A stretch of 64,000 bases of DNA from Paraspadella gotoi (GCA_051294375.1 CM119266.1:4883773-4947772); one strand, 5' to 3'; shown: positions 44,958 through 58,764, counted from the stretch's first letter. A program made the numbers and translations. Notes: generated from the letters alone by a model not told the origin.

Positions 44958-47900
44958 TTTTTTTTCGGAGATTTATAGTTTTGATCAATTTTAAAAAAAT
45001 GTTTGGTTTTATATAATTTGTGTGTTTTTTTGTGGTTTAAGTTGGGTTTGGTTTTGTGTTGTGGATTTTTGTGTTTTTGTGTTTTTTGTTTTGTTTTTAT
45101 TTGGTCGGGGAGCTACCGAGTAATTAATTTACGTTTTTAAAAAGTTTTATTTTACTTTTGTATTGACAAGTTTTTCGCGTGAACGAGATGTGATTATTTA
45201 ATTAATCTCGATACCCTAATTGTTCGTCGTTTCGTGTGAGAATTCATTATCCCATCATATGACCATCGTTGTCGTTTCTGGTCTTATTTGCCGTGATATG
45301 CTGCTCACCACAACACTTCAGAAACCGATTTGAAGTCGAGACGAAAAGGATTTTTGATGAAATATATTATTTTGTTTCTTTTGTGGATTTACGTGATTTT
45401 GTTTCGCTCTTCCTTTTTGGAATAAGAATTCCGATATTTAAATTGAGGTAAATAAGCAGGAGTTCCTAGTCTTTGGGCTTTTTTATTTTTGTGTGTGTGT
45501 GAGAGAGAGAGAAAGCAGAGATCGATCAGAGGTGGAGAGAGACGTGCATAGTAGTTGCAGTGGTCGGTACGCAAGAGGAGAAGATTCCAACACGAGCCAC
45601 AAAAATGACGATACGAGAAAAAAACAATAAACCCGAGATCGAGCTCACCAGTTAATGAACATACTGTAAGCGCCGCCAAATCGTCGAGGACGTGAGATAG
45701 AATCTCCCCTGTTCTATAAATATTTCGCGCTAACTTCTTGGCTGATGCTCAGTCTCTTCTGAGGCTCGTGTGCCGACGTGATAGTCGAACAGAAGACAAG
45801 ACAGTTGGACGCGTGTCGCTCAGTAAGAAGACAGGAGAGTAAGGCAACGGAGGAGTATTTCGGAACATTGGACGAGAAAACGAGAGAAGGTTGAAAAAAA
45901 ACTTGGACGATATTGCTAGGGGGGGTAGATTAAAGGGATGATCTAAGTTAGAGAGGGTTTCCGTATTTTATTTGAGATGAGAGCATGAACGAGAGTGAGG
46001 AGTGAGACTGAGAGAGAGATGTCACACTTGAGATGCAGCACGCAGTCAGAGAGTACGCTCCGCCGTCTCACTTGATTTTCATCTTTACACTCTCTTCTCG
46101 CGGTCGTTCGCGGAGTACTCAAATTAAGGATCAAAACGCAATGAAGTAAGAGAAGATCACACACCAGTCTTAACTATGAACGTTATAAGATCGCGAATAC
46201 GGTGCTTCTCTACGGGTCATCTCCCTCCAGTTTACTCTTAAGAGAGTCGTATCTTTGTGGTCTATTCCGCTGGGCTGTAAAGGCGTGATACTTAGTCCGC
46301 AGCTGTAAGTTCTCGAATTTTGAGTTTTACTGCGATAGATCTCTCTCTGTCGTAGCGAGACACGTCTGGAGAGAGGAGGAGGAGAGGAGGAGAGGCAGAG
46401 GGGAGCATGAGTAGCAGGTAGTGGGGGCAGAATTGCGTACAATGAATTATTAGTTATAATAATAACATACTCATGGGTGGTGATGAAAGAATATATTATA
46501 TACAAGAGGTCTATATTTGATAACGTAATCAGTTGCGCTGCTAGTGAGTGAACAGATGTAAAGTTAAAAATAGAAACTACATATAATAATATATTTCTCG
46601 TAAACAGAAGAAAATCTATGAGAGTTTGACGAACAGAGATGTCTCAGAAAGTTGATAGTCTCTGCATTGGTCCGAAAAGGAAATTGACATAAATTTGCTT
46701 GGTGTGATAAAGGATAGATGAATATCCACAAATATATATCTGGTAAAGCCTATTTATTCGCTTAGCAAACAAACACGCAAGTTCAGGCAGTTTTTCGTTC
46801 ACAATTTAGTATGATGTTAGAATAACTATAATATATGCTTTTAACAGAATCGAGTGCTCTCCTCGCCTACACTGGTGGGCGCCGCTAGGCCGGCGGCTCT
46901 ATCCGTCGTTGGTTGGGCCTTCTCCGCGGTGTGTCGGCGCCCCGCACTGTGTAGGGCTAAGACTACAACATCCTCTCTTATCAGTCCTATTAGTGTGACG
47001 GTCCTCGCTTTACCTGTTTTGCCCTTTTCATATTTTTGTGTGCGCGAGCCCTCCTGCTCCAGAGGAGGCCCACTGCCAGGGGTATCATCACCAGAGCAGG
47101 TCAGGGCAGACTTTAGAAAGACCGTCTTAGTCTCGTCGCTGTGCGTGTCGCGGCTTACATCCCGCCGACGGAGGGTGTACTCGCAATTATGTCTGCCTGG
47201 TCTTCATCACCACTGAGAAGAGTGGTCTAATCTGTTGGACTACGCGATTTCACTCACCGCCCGATATTATCTCATTACATCTCCACACTAAGTCCATCTC
47301 TCTCTTAGCTAAGTTACATTTTTGTGGGGTTCAAACGATCTTTCTACTTCTCTCTTTCATTCGTTATTACCAAAAAATAAAACGCACGATTTAAATGAAT
47401 ATTCGATGAAATTGGAGAACGTATCTGCACCTCGCTTCTCTATCATGCTTCCTCTTCTGTAGTACTCTTACCTTTTCTTTTTTTTTTCTCGATCATGTGT
47501 TCTTTATTTTAAATCATCGATTATATATAATAGTAACCCACTAAAGTGAAAACAACACTACTCATTATTTGGTGGTGAACACATGTAGACAATTTTAATT
47601 TCCCCACGATAAATTTTATGCTCAGAGTGCACACCGAGATTTAGATTTGGTGACGCGCTTCGAAACGCACGTTATTAGGACAATTATGTATATTTTGGAT
47701 AAATATAAGTTATAGAAAATAATTTAAGTATAGTTACAAATGGAACACTTTATACTCTTTGAGAGTTCACTGATAATAATGTTGGTCACTTTTTAGAATT
47801 GGTGGATATATAGAGCTTTGTGAAATAAGAGTGTTTTTGTTGAGACTCATCATTGTAATCCGAAAGATTACGATTTGTCAGAAGCTGATATGTCAACTGT

Positions 47901-50804
47901 GTTAAATTGTAATAACAATACGTTGGTATCACTCTTGCAGCCTCTATTCATACTCACTATAGCCACTAATTTGGATCTGTCGAGAACTCAATCAACACTT
48001 TGAACGAGTATTAGAATATTATTAACTTTCATCTTGCTCGAGATAGATAATGAGAGTTTAAAGTATGAATCACAAATGAGAGACTAGAGAACAACACTCT
48101 GTGTCACTAAGTCTCTAATGATGAGAGTATTCTATGGCTTCGCCGTATAGTAACATACTTTGTATGGAAATTCCTTTTTCGCATATTAATATTTGTCTCA
48201 CAGACATTAAACTGCACTTCTCTTCTCTAGTTGCGCACTGCCACATGCAATTTTCACCTTTCTTAACCGACTACTACACCACATTTATCCTCTAATTCAT
48301 CCTCCACTAGATGTAATCACAATTGTACACTGTAAGTAATAGCTTATTAAAAAAGAAGAGATAAGAAAAGAGAAGTTATTATCCACTCATACACATACGA
48401 GTAAATCTAATTTGATTCGTATAAATACGTGTATATACAATTGTATTAATTGATGTCCACTTTAATAGATTTTACAGTCAGGTTCAGAGGTTCTGTCCCA
48501 AGCACAACTTAGCAGTGGGGAGCCTCTCTCAAGATGGCTCTCTAGTGATTTATGATATATTGCGCATCCTCTCCGCGCAAATGCACTCACTAATTAGGTG
48601 GGTGGTGGGGTATGTCAAAAAGTGCGCTGTTGTGATAGTCTGTTGGAGCTAGATGAGCTCCACCACAGGTTGTCTTGGCCGTGCCTCGCTCTCATTCTGG
48701 GAGCTGAGATCCTAAAAGGCCTGCATCTTTCTTCCGTGGTTAACCAACGTCGAATATATTCCGAAGTATATATCTGGACGTATAGAGAGTACAGAAGAGA
48801 GCCACAATGATGTTTATAATGTATATAGCAGAATACCTATAAAATGATATATATATAAGTTTAATTTGTCAGGCACGCGGCTCGGTGAGGACAAACGTCA
48901 TATATTTTCTACATCTCGCTTTAGCCTCATCCGGTCGTATTTTTTAAATCAGTTTGTGGATGAAATTATTGTTTCTCTTGGCGCGTGTGGATTTGCACGC
49001 CATGAGAGTTAACGCGCTCAAGCTTTACGTTTCAAGTTATAAAATATATAGCTGTTCAAGAATCTATATAGTTTATGTTCTCTTAAGCTATAAAGATTAG
49101 GCTATAGGATTTTGGTGTCGGGGGACTTAAATTGAGGTATGAATTTCGGATTAGGAAAGAATGGTTAGGTTTATAGAGCTTAGCGTCGTGTTAGATATGA
49201 ATAGGGTATCATATTAAATTGTTTCTCCTATAGAAGGGCTAAGTTCATTAAAGAGGTTAAAGAACATAATAGTATGAGAAGAAATTATATATTTATAAGT
49301 TTTAATACATTAAAATTTTAATAAATTATGTTTCAGTCTCGTTCAGTCGCATGCAGTGATGTCTCATCCCGAGTAATTTTATTTTATTTTTATTTTTTTT
49401 TAATTTAAGCAAACCAATTATTAATTTACCGCTAACCTTAATCCTCGCTACCCCTAACCTAAACACGCCTCATATAACGAAAGAACGCAGAACGAGAGTG
49501 AGAAAAAGTCAAAGGAAATATAAAAAGAATGAGATATATATGAATATAAAATAAATAATAAGAGACTCATGAAATATGTACTTATTGAGCTAGTTCAAAG
49601 CGGGAATTGTCGATATATAAGGCGGAAGTCTTTTATATAGAGATAAAATAGAGAGCCGGATGCTGCTCTTTGCTCTATATCTTCTCTGCTTTGCCTACTT
49701 GTATCCATAGTCCGCTCAATCATTTACATCTTGTGAGCTTATCTATATTATCTTAATTATTCTTCCGTCTTTATTCTTTTTCTCACACATTCTCATTTCT
49801 GTACAATATAATAATTAAGTTTGCAAAATTACAAATATTATAATTTTATCAATGATAATATTTCTTCCTTTTTATTTTCCTATTTTTCCTATTTCCTAAC
49901 TTAGCCCTTGTAATTTTTAAATTAGCTATTATATTGGGCACAGTTACATTTCTTTCTCTCTTTGCTTTGGTCTCTTTATCTCATTCTTTCAATTGACATT
50001 GTCTCTAATTCTCTCTCTCTACATTCTCTCTCATATAACTCTACAACACATCTCTGGGTCATTTTGATTAGAGAAAGAATCAGCTTATTCTCTAAGATGC
50101 CATGAGCACTCGCACGGAGTAATAGAGAAAAGAGAGTACGGTACTTTCTTAGCACTTCGGGGAAAATGCAAGGAAAGAATGGGGAATACGGAAAGCACGA
50201 GAGCAGGCAGAGAGAATTATGCACTATCAAGTTTAGATATGAGAGTCACTACAAACAGATCTCATATATTATCGTCACTCCCACCACTTATATGTCAACC
50301 TGATCGTCGATTTACTGTACTAATCTCAGTATTCACACAGCTCGTCTCACTCGCAGATGCACGCTACTTGCAATTCACAACTCACTTCAGTTGAAATGTT
50401 CCTCTATTAGTGCATGAAACGTATCGATATTCGCTTATTGAGCTCACCTATATGTTAGTACCGTCACCGCCTATACCCGACGTACTCCCTCCCTCCATCC
50501 TCTCGCCGGGAGAGAGCAGTCGGCACCTCTTTATCTTCCCTTCCTCTTCTCTCTTCTCCTTCCTCTTCATGATCTCTCTTCACTCTCCGGATCATGTTAT
50601 TATACTTCCTATTTTTATCTCCTCTCTCTCTCCTCTGCTCTTGTCCCTATTTACCTCATGTCACCGCGGCCATGCCTATCATCATTTCAGCTTCCCCTCA
50701 CTATTCTCTCTCTCCTCTCTCTCTCTGCGTTCAGTTCGATGCTCTCAAGTCCGCGTCTCTCTCTCTCTCACTCCTCTCCTCATAATTTTTATGTCTAGGT
50801 CGTT

Positions 50805-50906
50805 GGATGCGTCACCATACCACAGCCTGCTCTGACCTTCATCGCACTGCTTGCTGTGGCCTGTTTGATCTGGGATGCTGCCACAACTCGCGCACTGGTG
50901 TCTGAG
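50805..50906 (+). pseudogene. Noisy copy of Piezo exon 4
   Basis: CACAGCCTGC...TGACCTTCATC...CTGCTTGCTGTGG...CCTGTTTGATCTGG and TCTGAG before GGTAAGTTCAACAG match the exon at 39295, but at least five single-base insertions or losses destroy the frame. The true intron to exon 5 is best measured from here: about 3 kb. Confidence 0.8.
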
Positions 50907-53900
50907 GGTAAGTTCAACAGGCTGGGTGAGTTTATGGCTAAGGTGCGAGGCGAATACGAGGGCTGCGTTGAATCGCGTGTGAGATCGCTCGGTCGGTCAG
51001 TCCATGGAAATATGACGAATCATAAAAAAGATTTGATATTGGTTAAATTTATAAAATAGAGAAGCATATATTGTATTTAAATTATTTTAAACTGGCTTTT
51101 GATCCGTTGCTTAATAACGTCATTTGTCCTGCATTAGAAAAATAATCAAGTTAATCCAGCGGAGAGTGTTTGGTGTTGTGAAAGGGAGGCGAGGGTAAGC
51201 TGAACGTAGGGTAAGTTAGGATCCAAAGTGGCTTTATTATAATTCCATTTTTATCTCGGGGAATAAAGGAAAGTTTTTACTCAGGCGCTTTCGGCTTTAA
51301 ATCAAATGGCGGGTTGCTCTCATGTCTTTTTTATCATATAAACCCTGATAATAATATTTATTAATTATTAAACTGTTTTTAAACCTAGTCTATTTTCATT
51401 TTCTCGTCTGAAAACCTTTTTCGTTTAATTTTTAATCTCACATAGTGTTTTATTGTAAACAAATATTGGGTTTTTAGTTAATTTTAATTGAGATAAACTA
51501 CTATAGACGGAGGCACTAGGGAGTGGCGAAATTTGTTGTATGATGTTTTATTTAATTATCATATGCTATGTTTCCGCAAAAGGACCACAACAAGGAGTAT
51601 AAAAAACGACGGTCTATTTTCTTTTTTTTTATCGTCGGCGCGTTTTTGTTTGTCGTTGTTGTTGTTGTTTGGCGATACAACAAAAACGCTCAAATCGGTC
51701 GTCGATAAAATGTTTTTCCTCGTTTTGTTTTCTTTTCGTATGTACATTATTTTTTTTCTACATCAACAGACTTTTTTCCATTCTCTTTCTCTGTCTTTAT
51801 TTCATTTTATTTTTTTTTTATTTCAAAGGTTCTTGGTCGTGTGGTTTGAGATAACCCGGCACTATTTTCCGAGAGCGCCACATTTAGATTCCTAATCATA
51901 TCGCCTGACACGCATAACCTAGATAATTCACCTAACAAGGACGGTAATTCCTATGTGTTGCGCCGCGCATATGACTTTATTTTCACTTATTTTTTTATTT
52001 GATCACATGATATGACATGAATTGACTTAAAAGACTTTCTTTGCCCGTGTATTTATGACAATGCACTGCAATCAAAATTTCGCTTTTCCATTCTCTTATA
52101 GTTTTAGGAATTTAGTTGAAAATGGCGGTAGCAGTTCCGCTTCAGATTTGGAAGATTTTTTCTGTCTTAACAAAATGAGCAAATAACTATTGCAAATTAT
52201 ACTATTTTTAACGAGTAAGGCAGGCGCATGCCAAAAACAAGTGACTACAGTTCCGCTGGAGCAACTCGAATATAAGTTACTTTATTCGGTGGTTAGTTGG
52301 TGTATAGTCAGCGCCTGGCGTTTGTCCAATCTTTAGGCGGTTAAAAATGTCAATATTCCACTCAGTTATGTGAAACATTGATAGCGGAAAATGTTAAGTA
52401 CTGCTCACGTCCTGTATGTCCTTTCCGAGTTGCAACCAATGTTAGCCGGCGTTAATAAGTCTTTTTGAGTGGCTATGTCCCGCCCCGGTTGTACACAGAA
52501 AATGACATAATAGCTAAGATTACTGTACGGCTACCGCATAGAAAACCAAACAGTAAAAAACGACTAGGCAGTGGGCGCAACAACACATTGAATTTCCGTT
52601 CTTGCTCTCTTTTTTTTCTTTTTCTATTCATCTTCCATATCGATTTTTCCCAACGGCATAAACTTGGATCCCATTTTTCTTTTTCCTCTTTTTTATCGCT
52701 ACTTTCCTTTTTGTTTTTATGCTCTCGCTCTCACGCTCTTTTCTAACTTTCTAGGAGCCTTACCTATTTTTTTATTCTCTGTTACCGTCACCTTTTCCAT
52801 GCGCGTGTGGTGAGGTTCCCTTCCCCACACGGGATTCGCGAATTGGAACCTTTTACACCTTTTTAAACACAGTTCTGATGTTTCGTTGCTTTTACATGGA
52901 ACTAATATTCCATCAATTTTTTTTTATTAAATCCTTAAATCATGTTCTTCTTATATGCTTTCATGTTTGAAACTTTCTTGTTTGTTATAAATTATTCTTT
53001 TTTGTTTTAATTGGAACCTTCTTCTATTTTTAATACTCTTTTTCCGTCTCGTTTCTGCCACCTCCGGGCTTTCTCGCTGCTTTCCCGCCGGCCTTACTCC
53101 CGCTCCTCGCTCACCTTCGGCCTGCGCGACTTCTGCGCCGATCCTTCTCTCCAGCCTCCTGATTAAAAAACCGCCACCGAGACTGTCATGGCGCCCGTTT
53201 CAGGCAAACGGCGCTACTCTTTTCTACCGGCGCGCAAAAGCGGCGTCGAAAAGGCGCCATACAGAACGGTTCCGGCGTCTCTCTCTCTCTCGCTTCTCTC
53301 TGTCTCTCTCTCTCTCTCTCTCTTTCTTTGCTCTTCGCGAAATGATAAACTCAGAACGGCGGAAGTGGCCACGCCCACTTGCAGTCCGGCGGCCCTGCTG
53401 ATTTGATCAGGTCAGTGAGGAGGAACCCTACTTTTTTTCGCTTTATTTTGCTTTTTTTGCTTTATATTATTCAGTCAGAGTATTTATCTAGTGATGTCTC
53501 TATTGTTTGTATTAATGATTAGTATCTAATTCTTGTTTTCATGTTGACGTTAATAGCTTAATCTCTTTGACATGACTGCTTTCTTTTTGCTGATGTTGTT
53601 CTCAGTTGCTCCATCTGGTCAATGAGATCGAAAAAGGTTTATCAAAGGGCATAGATAGTAAGATGAAGTAAAATAAACCTTATTAAAACAAATGTAAATA
53701 ATGGTTCAAAAAAAATGTAAATAATGTTCACGAACCGACCGATTGATCCGTTTTAATTTTTGCCTTTGAGAAAAACTTTAATTATATATCTATATTTTAT
53801 ATTATTAATTAATTCCGTGTTATCTGCGGCTTAATCGTATTCTTAAACAATAATTACGTGTAGGATTCAGAATAATTTTGTTCAGAGTTACATTTACATA

Positions 53901-53923
53901 CATTTACATACATTTACATTCAG

Positions 53924-54075
53924 AATGTCTCCCTACGTTGTGCTGTACGCCGAACTGCTTCTTCTGGCTCAGTACATTTACGGACTGAATCTGACGCGAG
54001 CCGAGCTTCCGACTGAAGTCAACGGGATAGACCTGACCCAAATCGGATTGGGAAGCGGAGACGGCAGCGGATTGG
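53924..54075 (+). CDS. Piezo: Piezo channel, exon 5
   Basis: A 152-bp exon. Acceptor TTTACATTCAG after a short CATTTACATA repeat; donor TTGG|GTAAGT. Enters in phase 2 (completing Arg with exon 4) and leaves in phase 1. Encodes 50 residues: MSPYVVLYAELLLLAQYIYG (membrane helix), LNLTRAELPTEVNGIDLTQI, GLGSGDGSGL. It matches the PIEZO1 stretch SPCILLYGMTLCCLRYVWAM and the short extracellular/loop part ending in an L..IGL motif. The Gly/Ser-rich end is a linker before the next helix. The exon is free of errors, so good sequence resumes here after the noisy block. Confidence 0.93.
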
Positions 54076-54240
54076 GTAAGTTATGGGTCAGGGGGAAATT
54101 TGTTAGGAGGGGAAAGATAAAAGGTTATTTTTGGGAATGAAAAGGACTTATTCTTACTCTTCGATTTTTATTAATTTTGCGTCAATCACACATTTATACA
54201 TAAAAGTCGAATGTCTCGAATGTCCTTAATTAGTTAGGAC

Positions 54241-54297
<57 letters not shown>

Positions 54298-55140
54298 CCC
54301 CTCTTAATTCCACAATGAATATGGCGTTTCTGTCAAGTATTGCACAATGTCGAAATCGCGAATGAGCGTAAAAGATTTTGCTTATGGAACTTGGTCGAGC
54401 CGACATCGGGTGACTGCGACCGACAAAAGCCGACAAAAGCCGACGAGGCCGAATCGGTTTGCCGACGCTGACTGATTTTAATCTGGTACATGTTTAAGAT
54501 GACTTGATTGGACGAGTCAGAGAGAAAGGGAGTGGAAGAGGGATTGAGAGAGAGAGAGGGATAGTGGGGTGAGGTATTGGAAGAAGGATAACATTTGATA
54601 TGCGTAGTATTAATTGATAAAAATGCTAAAACAATCTTTACAACTTTTTGCTTGCTTATCTTATCACTTGTTTAATGACATTTCGACAAACTGATAGCAA
54701 AACAATATTTAATTATGTTAATTAAAATTATAAAATCCTTTAATTGAAAAGAGAACAGAATGGGTAGAGATAGAGAGCGAGAAATATCGACCGATAAAAT
54801 AAGATTGACAAAGGAAGACAGAGAGAGAGACAAGAGAGATAGAGACAGAGTCACAGAGAGAGCTCAGGATCCAACGTTAATCTTGGATTAAATTGAAAAA
54901 TCGACGAAAGATTAACTCGAGCGAAGGATTAACTTTCTTCGCGGAGATAAAACGATAAAATTTGATTCACATCACAAAATCTGAATCTCACTGACTTAAA
55001 TATTATTATTTGTGTCTTTTTATCTTTTTCACATTTTTAAAAATCTTTCTTTTATTCGCTTCTTTTTTTTTATCTTTTTTTTATTTTCATTTCTTATTCT
55101 CTGCGTCTTTTTTTTCTTTTTTCTTTGACTTTTATATTTT

Positions 55141-55222
55141 CTTTCCTTTCCTTTCCTTTTTTTCCTTTCCTTTCCTTTCCTTTCCTTTCCTTTCCTTTCC
55201 TTTCCTTTCCTTTCCTTTCCTC
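55141..55222. repeat. (TTTCC)n microsatellite
   Basis: About fifteen five-base units with one break. Confidence 0.95.
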
Positions 55223-55797
55223 ACTTTCCTTTCCTCACTTTCGCCACGGGGGAAATTTTTTGAAGCGCGACTCCAAAAAATCTCTCGACTTCGAGACAAA
55301 TAAATCTTTTTCTTTTTCGAGTCTCTTCGACTTAGTTTCAATTTTAACGAAACCTTTCTTTTTTTCCCTTTTTTTGCCATATATGTATGAAATTTAACCA
55401 AACCTTATTTAGTCTAGTAAGGCACGTTGTCTGAAATTCTGAGTCACTTGTTTTTTGGGGGGGAAATTTCGAACGAATAGTCATAGCCTAATGTACGGCA
55501 AAATAATACATCTAGTTAAACTTGAAGATTTTAATTTCGTTTTTATGAGAACAATTACGAATTTACTTACAAATCCTCGTTCGACTTATGAGCCTTTTTT
55601 ACTGTTATTTTCTTTCGTTAGGTAGGCAAAGAAAATATATTTTGCCGCAACATGTTAATTAGATTATCCGTGCATTTTTCTTTTTCATGCGAGACGGAGG
55701 AAAAAAACAGAATCACTGTTGGAACATTTTTCTTCTGGTTTTTATTCGTTTTTTTTTCTTTCTTTCTCCACTTGAAAAATATTGAGGAGTTCAACAA

Positions 55798-55843
<46 letters not shown>

Positions 55844-56396
55844 CTTGACCGATCATTCTTCATTTTCTCTTCTTTTTTGGTTGAGATCCCAACTTTTTCT
55901 TTCTTCCAATATTCTTTCTTTCTCTTCCACTTTTTCCCTTTAATTCTCCCTCACGCAGACTCAGATTAGCCCCTTTGTGAAATGCCCCATAATTCACGAG
56001 ACGGAGGGTGAAGGGAGATGAGAACGAATCGTTAAGAGAGGCTTTTTTGGTGATCACCATTTTGGTGATATATGACTAGTTGGTTCCAGTAATATATTAA
56101 TGGAATCGGTGGAATGAGTATAAAAATTATGCGTTAATTCAATAACTCCGTATAAAAGGGACTTTATCCAATCTTGAGTCAGGCCACAAAATAGCTTAAT
56201 AGAATAGCTAATAGATAATAAATAATAGATAATGAAATAGATTATAATCATGGAAAAACGATGTACCACTTTCATTAATGTATGTTTGGCCTACCTTACT
56301 TAAAACTTGTTGCGATCTAAAATTGGGCACCAACCCCTTTCGGGCACCTGTCATCCACTTTGTCCTCATTTCTCACGCCACCCGCTGCTCATGGGT

Positions 56397-56660
56397 AGGT
56401 CTAGGGTAAGGGCAGCTAAGGGTTCTTCTCATTCAAAGGCGCTAACNNNNNNNNNNNNNNNNNNNNNNNNNNNNNNNNNNNNNNNNNNNNNNNNNNNNNN
56501 NNNNNNNNNNNNNNNNNNNNNNNNNNNNNNNNNNNNNNNNNNNNNNNNNNNNNNNNNNNNNNNNNNNNNNNNNNNNNNNNNNNNNNNNNNNNNNNNNNNN
56601 NNNNNNNGTGGGTCTAGGGTAAGGGCAGCAAAGGGTTCTTCTCATTCGAAGCCTCTAACG
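56397..56660. repeat. 50-bp direct repeat on both sides of a gap
   Basis: GTCTAGGGTAAGGGCAGCTA and AGGGTTCTTCTCATTC occur just before the gap at 56447 and again just after it (56610-56659) with two or three changes. This is either a tandem repeat collapsed into the gap or an end overlap the assembler did not merge. Confidence 0.75.
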
Positions 56661-56960
56661 TTCCATAATTTAGTCTCAACATTCATCGTCGTCGGATTTA
56701 ATTTCTTTTTTTTTTTNNNNNNNNNNNNNNNNNNNNNNNNNNNNNNNNNNNNNNNNNNNNNNNNNNNNNNNNNNNNNNNNNNNNNNNNNNNNNNNNNNNN
56801 NNNNNNNNNNNNNNNNNNNNNNNNNNNNNNNNNNNNNNNNNNNNNNNNNNNNNNNNNNNNNNNNNNNNNNNNNNNNNNNNNNNNNNNNNNNNNNNNNNNN
56901 NNNNNNNNNNNNNNNNNNNNNNNNNNNNNNNNNNNNNNNNNNNNNNNNNNNNNNNNNNNN

Positions 56961-57220
56961 AATGGAAGGAAGAAGATGGAAAATGGAAGAATGTGAAAAA
57001 TGAGCAAGATGAGAGAATGGGAGAAATTGGATAATGGGAGAACATGTGGAATGGGAGAACATGTGAAATGGGAAAATATAAAGAATAAAATAATAAAACT
57101 TGGAAAATGGCAGAACTAAGAGACTGGGAGAATAGAGAGAATGGGAGAATAGAGAGAATGGGAGAATAGAGAGAATGGGAGAATAGAGAAATTGGTAGAA
57201 TAGCGCCAATGGGATAATGA
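56961..57220. repeat. Degenerate 16-20-bp repeat (ATGGGAGAATAGAGA)
   Basis: ATGGGAGAATAGAGAGA repeated exactly about four times (57136-57190), with looser copies on the left up to the gap. Confidence 0.8.
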
Positions 57221-57479
57221 AAAGAGGGATGCAAATAAAAAAAAAGGATAGTTATAGATTTAACATAGACATCGTTATTTCTAGATTTAACATACAAATA
57301 AGCTTGTCAATTGTAACCTAATAGCTTAGCTGGAGACAAAAAGGGTTAAAAGATTAAAAACGGATTTAGAGACGCGAAAGTAAGTCGATGTATTTTTGGG
57401 AGAACCAAATGACGAACGAGCGAATTTGTAAGTAGAACAGGAGAACAATCAGAAGAGGAGAATAACCCTGAAGCGAAAA

Positions 57480-57960
57480 TAGAAAGGCGAGGAGGCAGGA
57501 AGGAAGGAAAGGGAGTAAGGAAAGGAAGGAATGGAAAAGGAAAGGGAAGGGAGGAATGAAAAAGGAAAGGGAAGNNNNNNNNNNNNNNNNNNNNNNNNNN
57601 NNNNNNNNNNNNNNNNNNNNNNNNNNNNNNNNNNNNNNNNNNNNNNNNNNNNNNNNNNNNNNNNNNNNNNNNNNNNNNNNNNNNNNNNNNNNNNNNNNNN
57701 NNNNNNNNNNNNNNNNNNNNNNNNNNNNNNNNNNNNNNNNNNNNNNNNNNNNNNNNNNNNNNNNNNNNNNNNNNNNNNNNNNNNNNNNNNNNNNNNNNNN
57801 NNNNNNNNNNNNNNNNNNNNNNNNNNNNNNNNNNNNNNNNNNNNNNNNNNNNNNNNNNNNNNTGAAAAAGGAAAGGGAAGGGAGGAATGAAAAAGGAAAG
57901 GGGAAGAAAGAATGGAAAAGGAAGGGGAGGAAGGAATGAAAAAGGAAAGGGGAGAAATGA
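57480..57960. repeat. A/G minisatellite around a 288-N gap
   Basis: AATGAAAAAGGAAAGGGAAG and GGAGG units of about 25 bp on both sides of the gap at 57575-57862. Confidence 0.8.
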
Positions 57961-58594
57961 AGGGAGGTACGAAGAAAAAGTGACGGAAGGAAAAAAGAAA
58001 AATGATTTAGAAAAAAAAAATGAGGGTAAAATTTTTTTTTAATCTTCGTTTCCATCTGGACTTTTGAGCCGCTGCTTCTTTTGCTTCGCGAATTTCAATC
58101 CTTCAAAACCAGACCTTTTTTGCTTTTCGCNNNNNNNNNNAGATTTCAAGTTTCCACTTCAAAAATTTCCCTTTTAACTTCCCTCGACGCTCAGTAGATG
58201 GCGCCCTCGTCGCCCGGTGGATGGCGCCGTCGTCACCCGTCACCCGTCACCCGTCAACCGTCGTCCAAAACAGTTTTTCCCATAAAATTCCTTTTTTTTG
58301 GTGCGAATTAAAACTTACCTTTCAGCCTAAATGGCCATAAGTGACCATTATGGTCACGGTCGGCGCATGACCATCATTTATTCCTTGACACCTCCACTCC
58401 CGATGACCCCATCACAACTACATCGCAACTATGTCAAGAATCTATCACAACTCCATTATATCCCTATCACATCTCTGTCACAACCCCATCACTTCCTCCA
58501 AACTCAAAATTCGGCCTCTCGATGATCCCGTCGTGATTCACGAAAAAAAAATCGTCGAGAAGCGAAAAAAAAGTTTTGTGATTTCGTGAAAGGA

Positions 58595-58631
58595 GATCAC
58601 GTGATCGGGGAAAAAAAAAGATCACGTGATC
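58595..58631. promoter_or_regulatory. Two GATCACGTGATC palindromes 25 bp apart
   Basis: Identical 12-bp perfect palindromes at 58595-58606 and 58620-58631, each with the CACGTG E-box core bound by bHLH-ZIP factors (USF, Myc/Max, TFEB/Mitf). They sit about 400 bp before Piezo exon 6. A regulatory role is inference. Confidence 0.4.
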
Positions 58632-58737
58632 TCTATTCGCCGTGAATCTCGTCGCAGCGTGAAATTTATGTTCGAGAGCGACGGAGCAGGGAGCGGGAAG
58701 GGAAGGGGCGCGTGGCGCAACTGCGTAGGAGGCTTAT

Positions 58738-58764
58738 GGGGGTGGGGGTGGCAGAGGGTAGGGG
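58738..58764 (+). other. G-quadruplex-capable sequence
   Basis: Four G runs (5, 5, 3 and 4) with loops of 1, 7 and 2 bases fit the usual G3+N1-7 rule. Located in a G+C-rich, A/G-biased stretch (58680-58860) upstream of Piezo exon 6. Confidence 0.5.

Larger units (their letters stand above)
44510..53923. repeat. Large duplicated block, copy C (noisy)
   Basis: From about 44635 this repeats copy A (35090 on) and then copy B, in the same order, but with an insertion, deletion or change every few bases. Anchors: CATAACATTGTTAAAT (44737 against 35164), TGTGGGGTTCAAACGAT (47324 against 36852), TCAACAGGCTGGGTGAGTTT (50915 against 39397). The error pattern (mostly inserted bases) looks like an unpolished long read. 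Frames inside it, including a G+C-rich one at 46854-47216, should not be read as genes. Confidence 0.85.

Noticed and set aside
46854-47216. G+C-richer 120-residue frame resembling a coding exon
   Set aside because: It lies in the noisy copy C where Piezo exon 3 should be; the sequence is not reliable enough to be read as a gene.
35090-53923. A genuine tandem duplication of Piezo exons 3-4
   Set aside because: Later copies are not merely diverged but carry indels every few bases, break at fixed-length gaps and end inside exons; assembly error is the simpler reading, though not proven.
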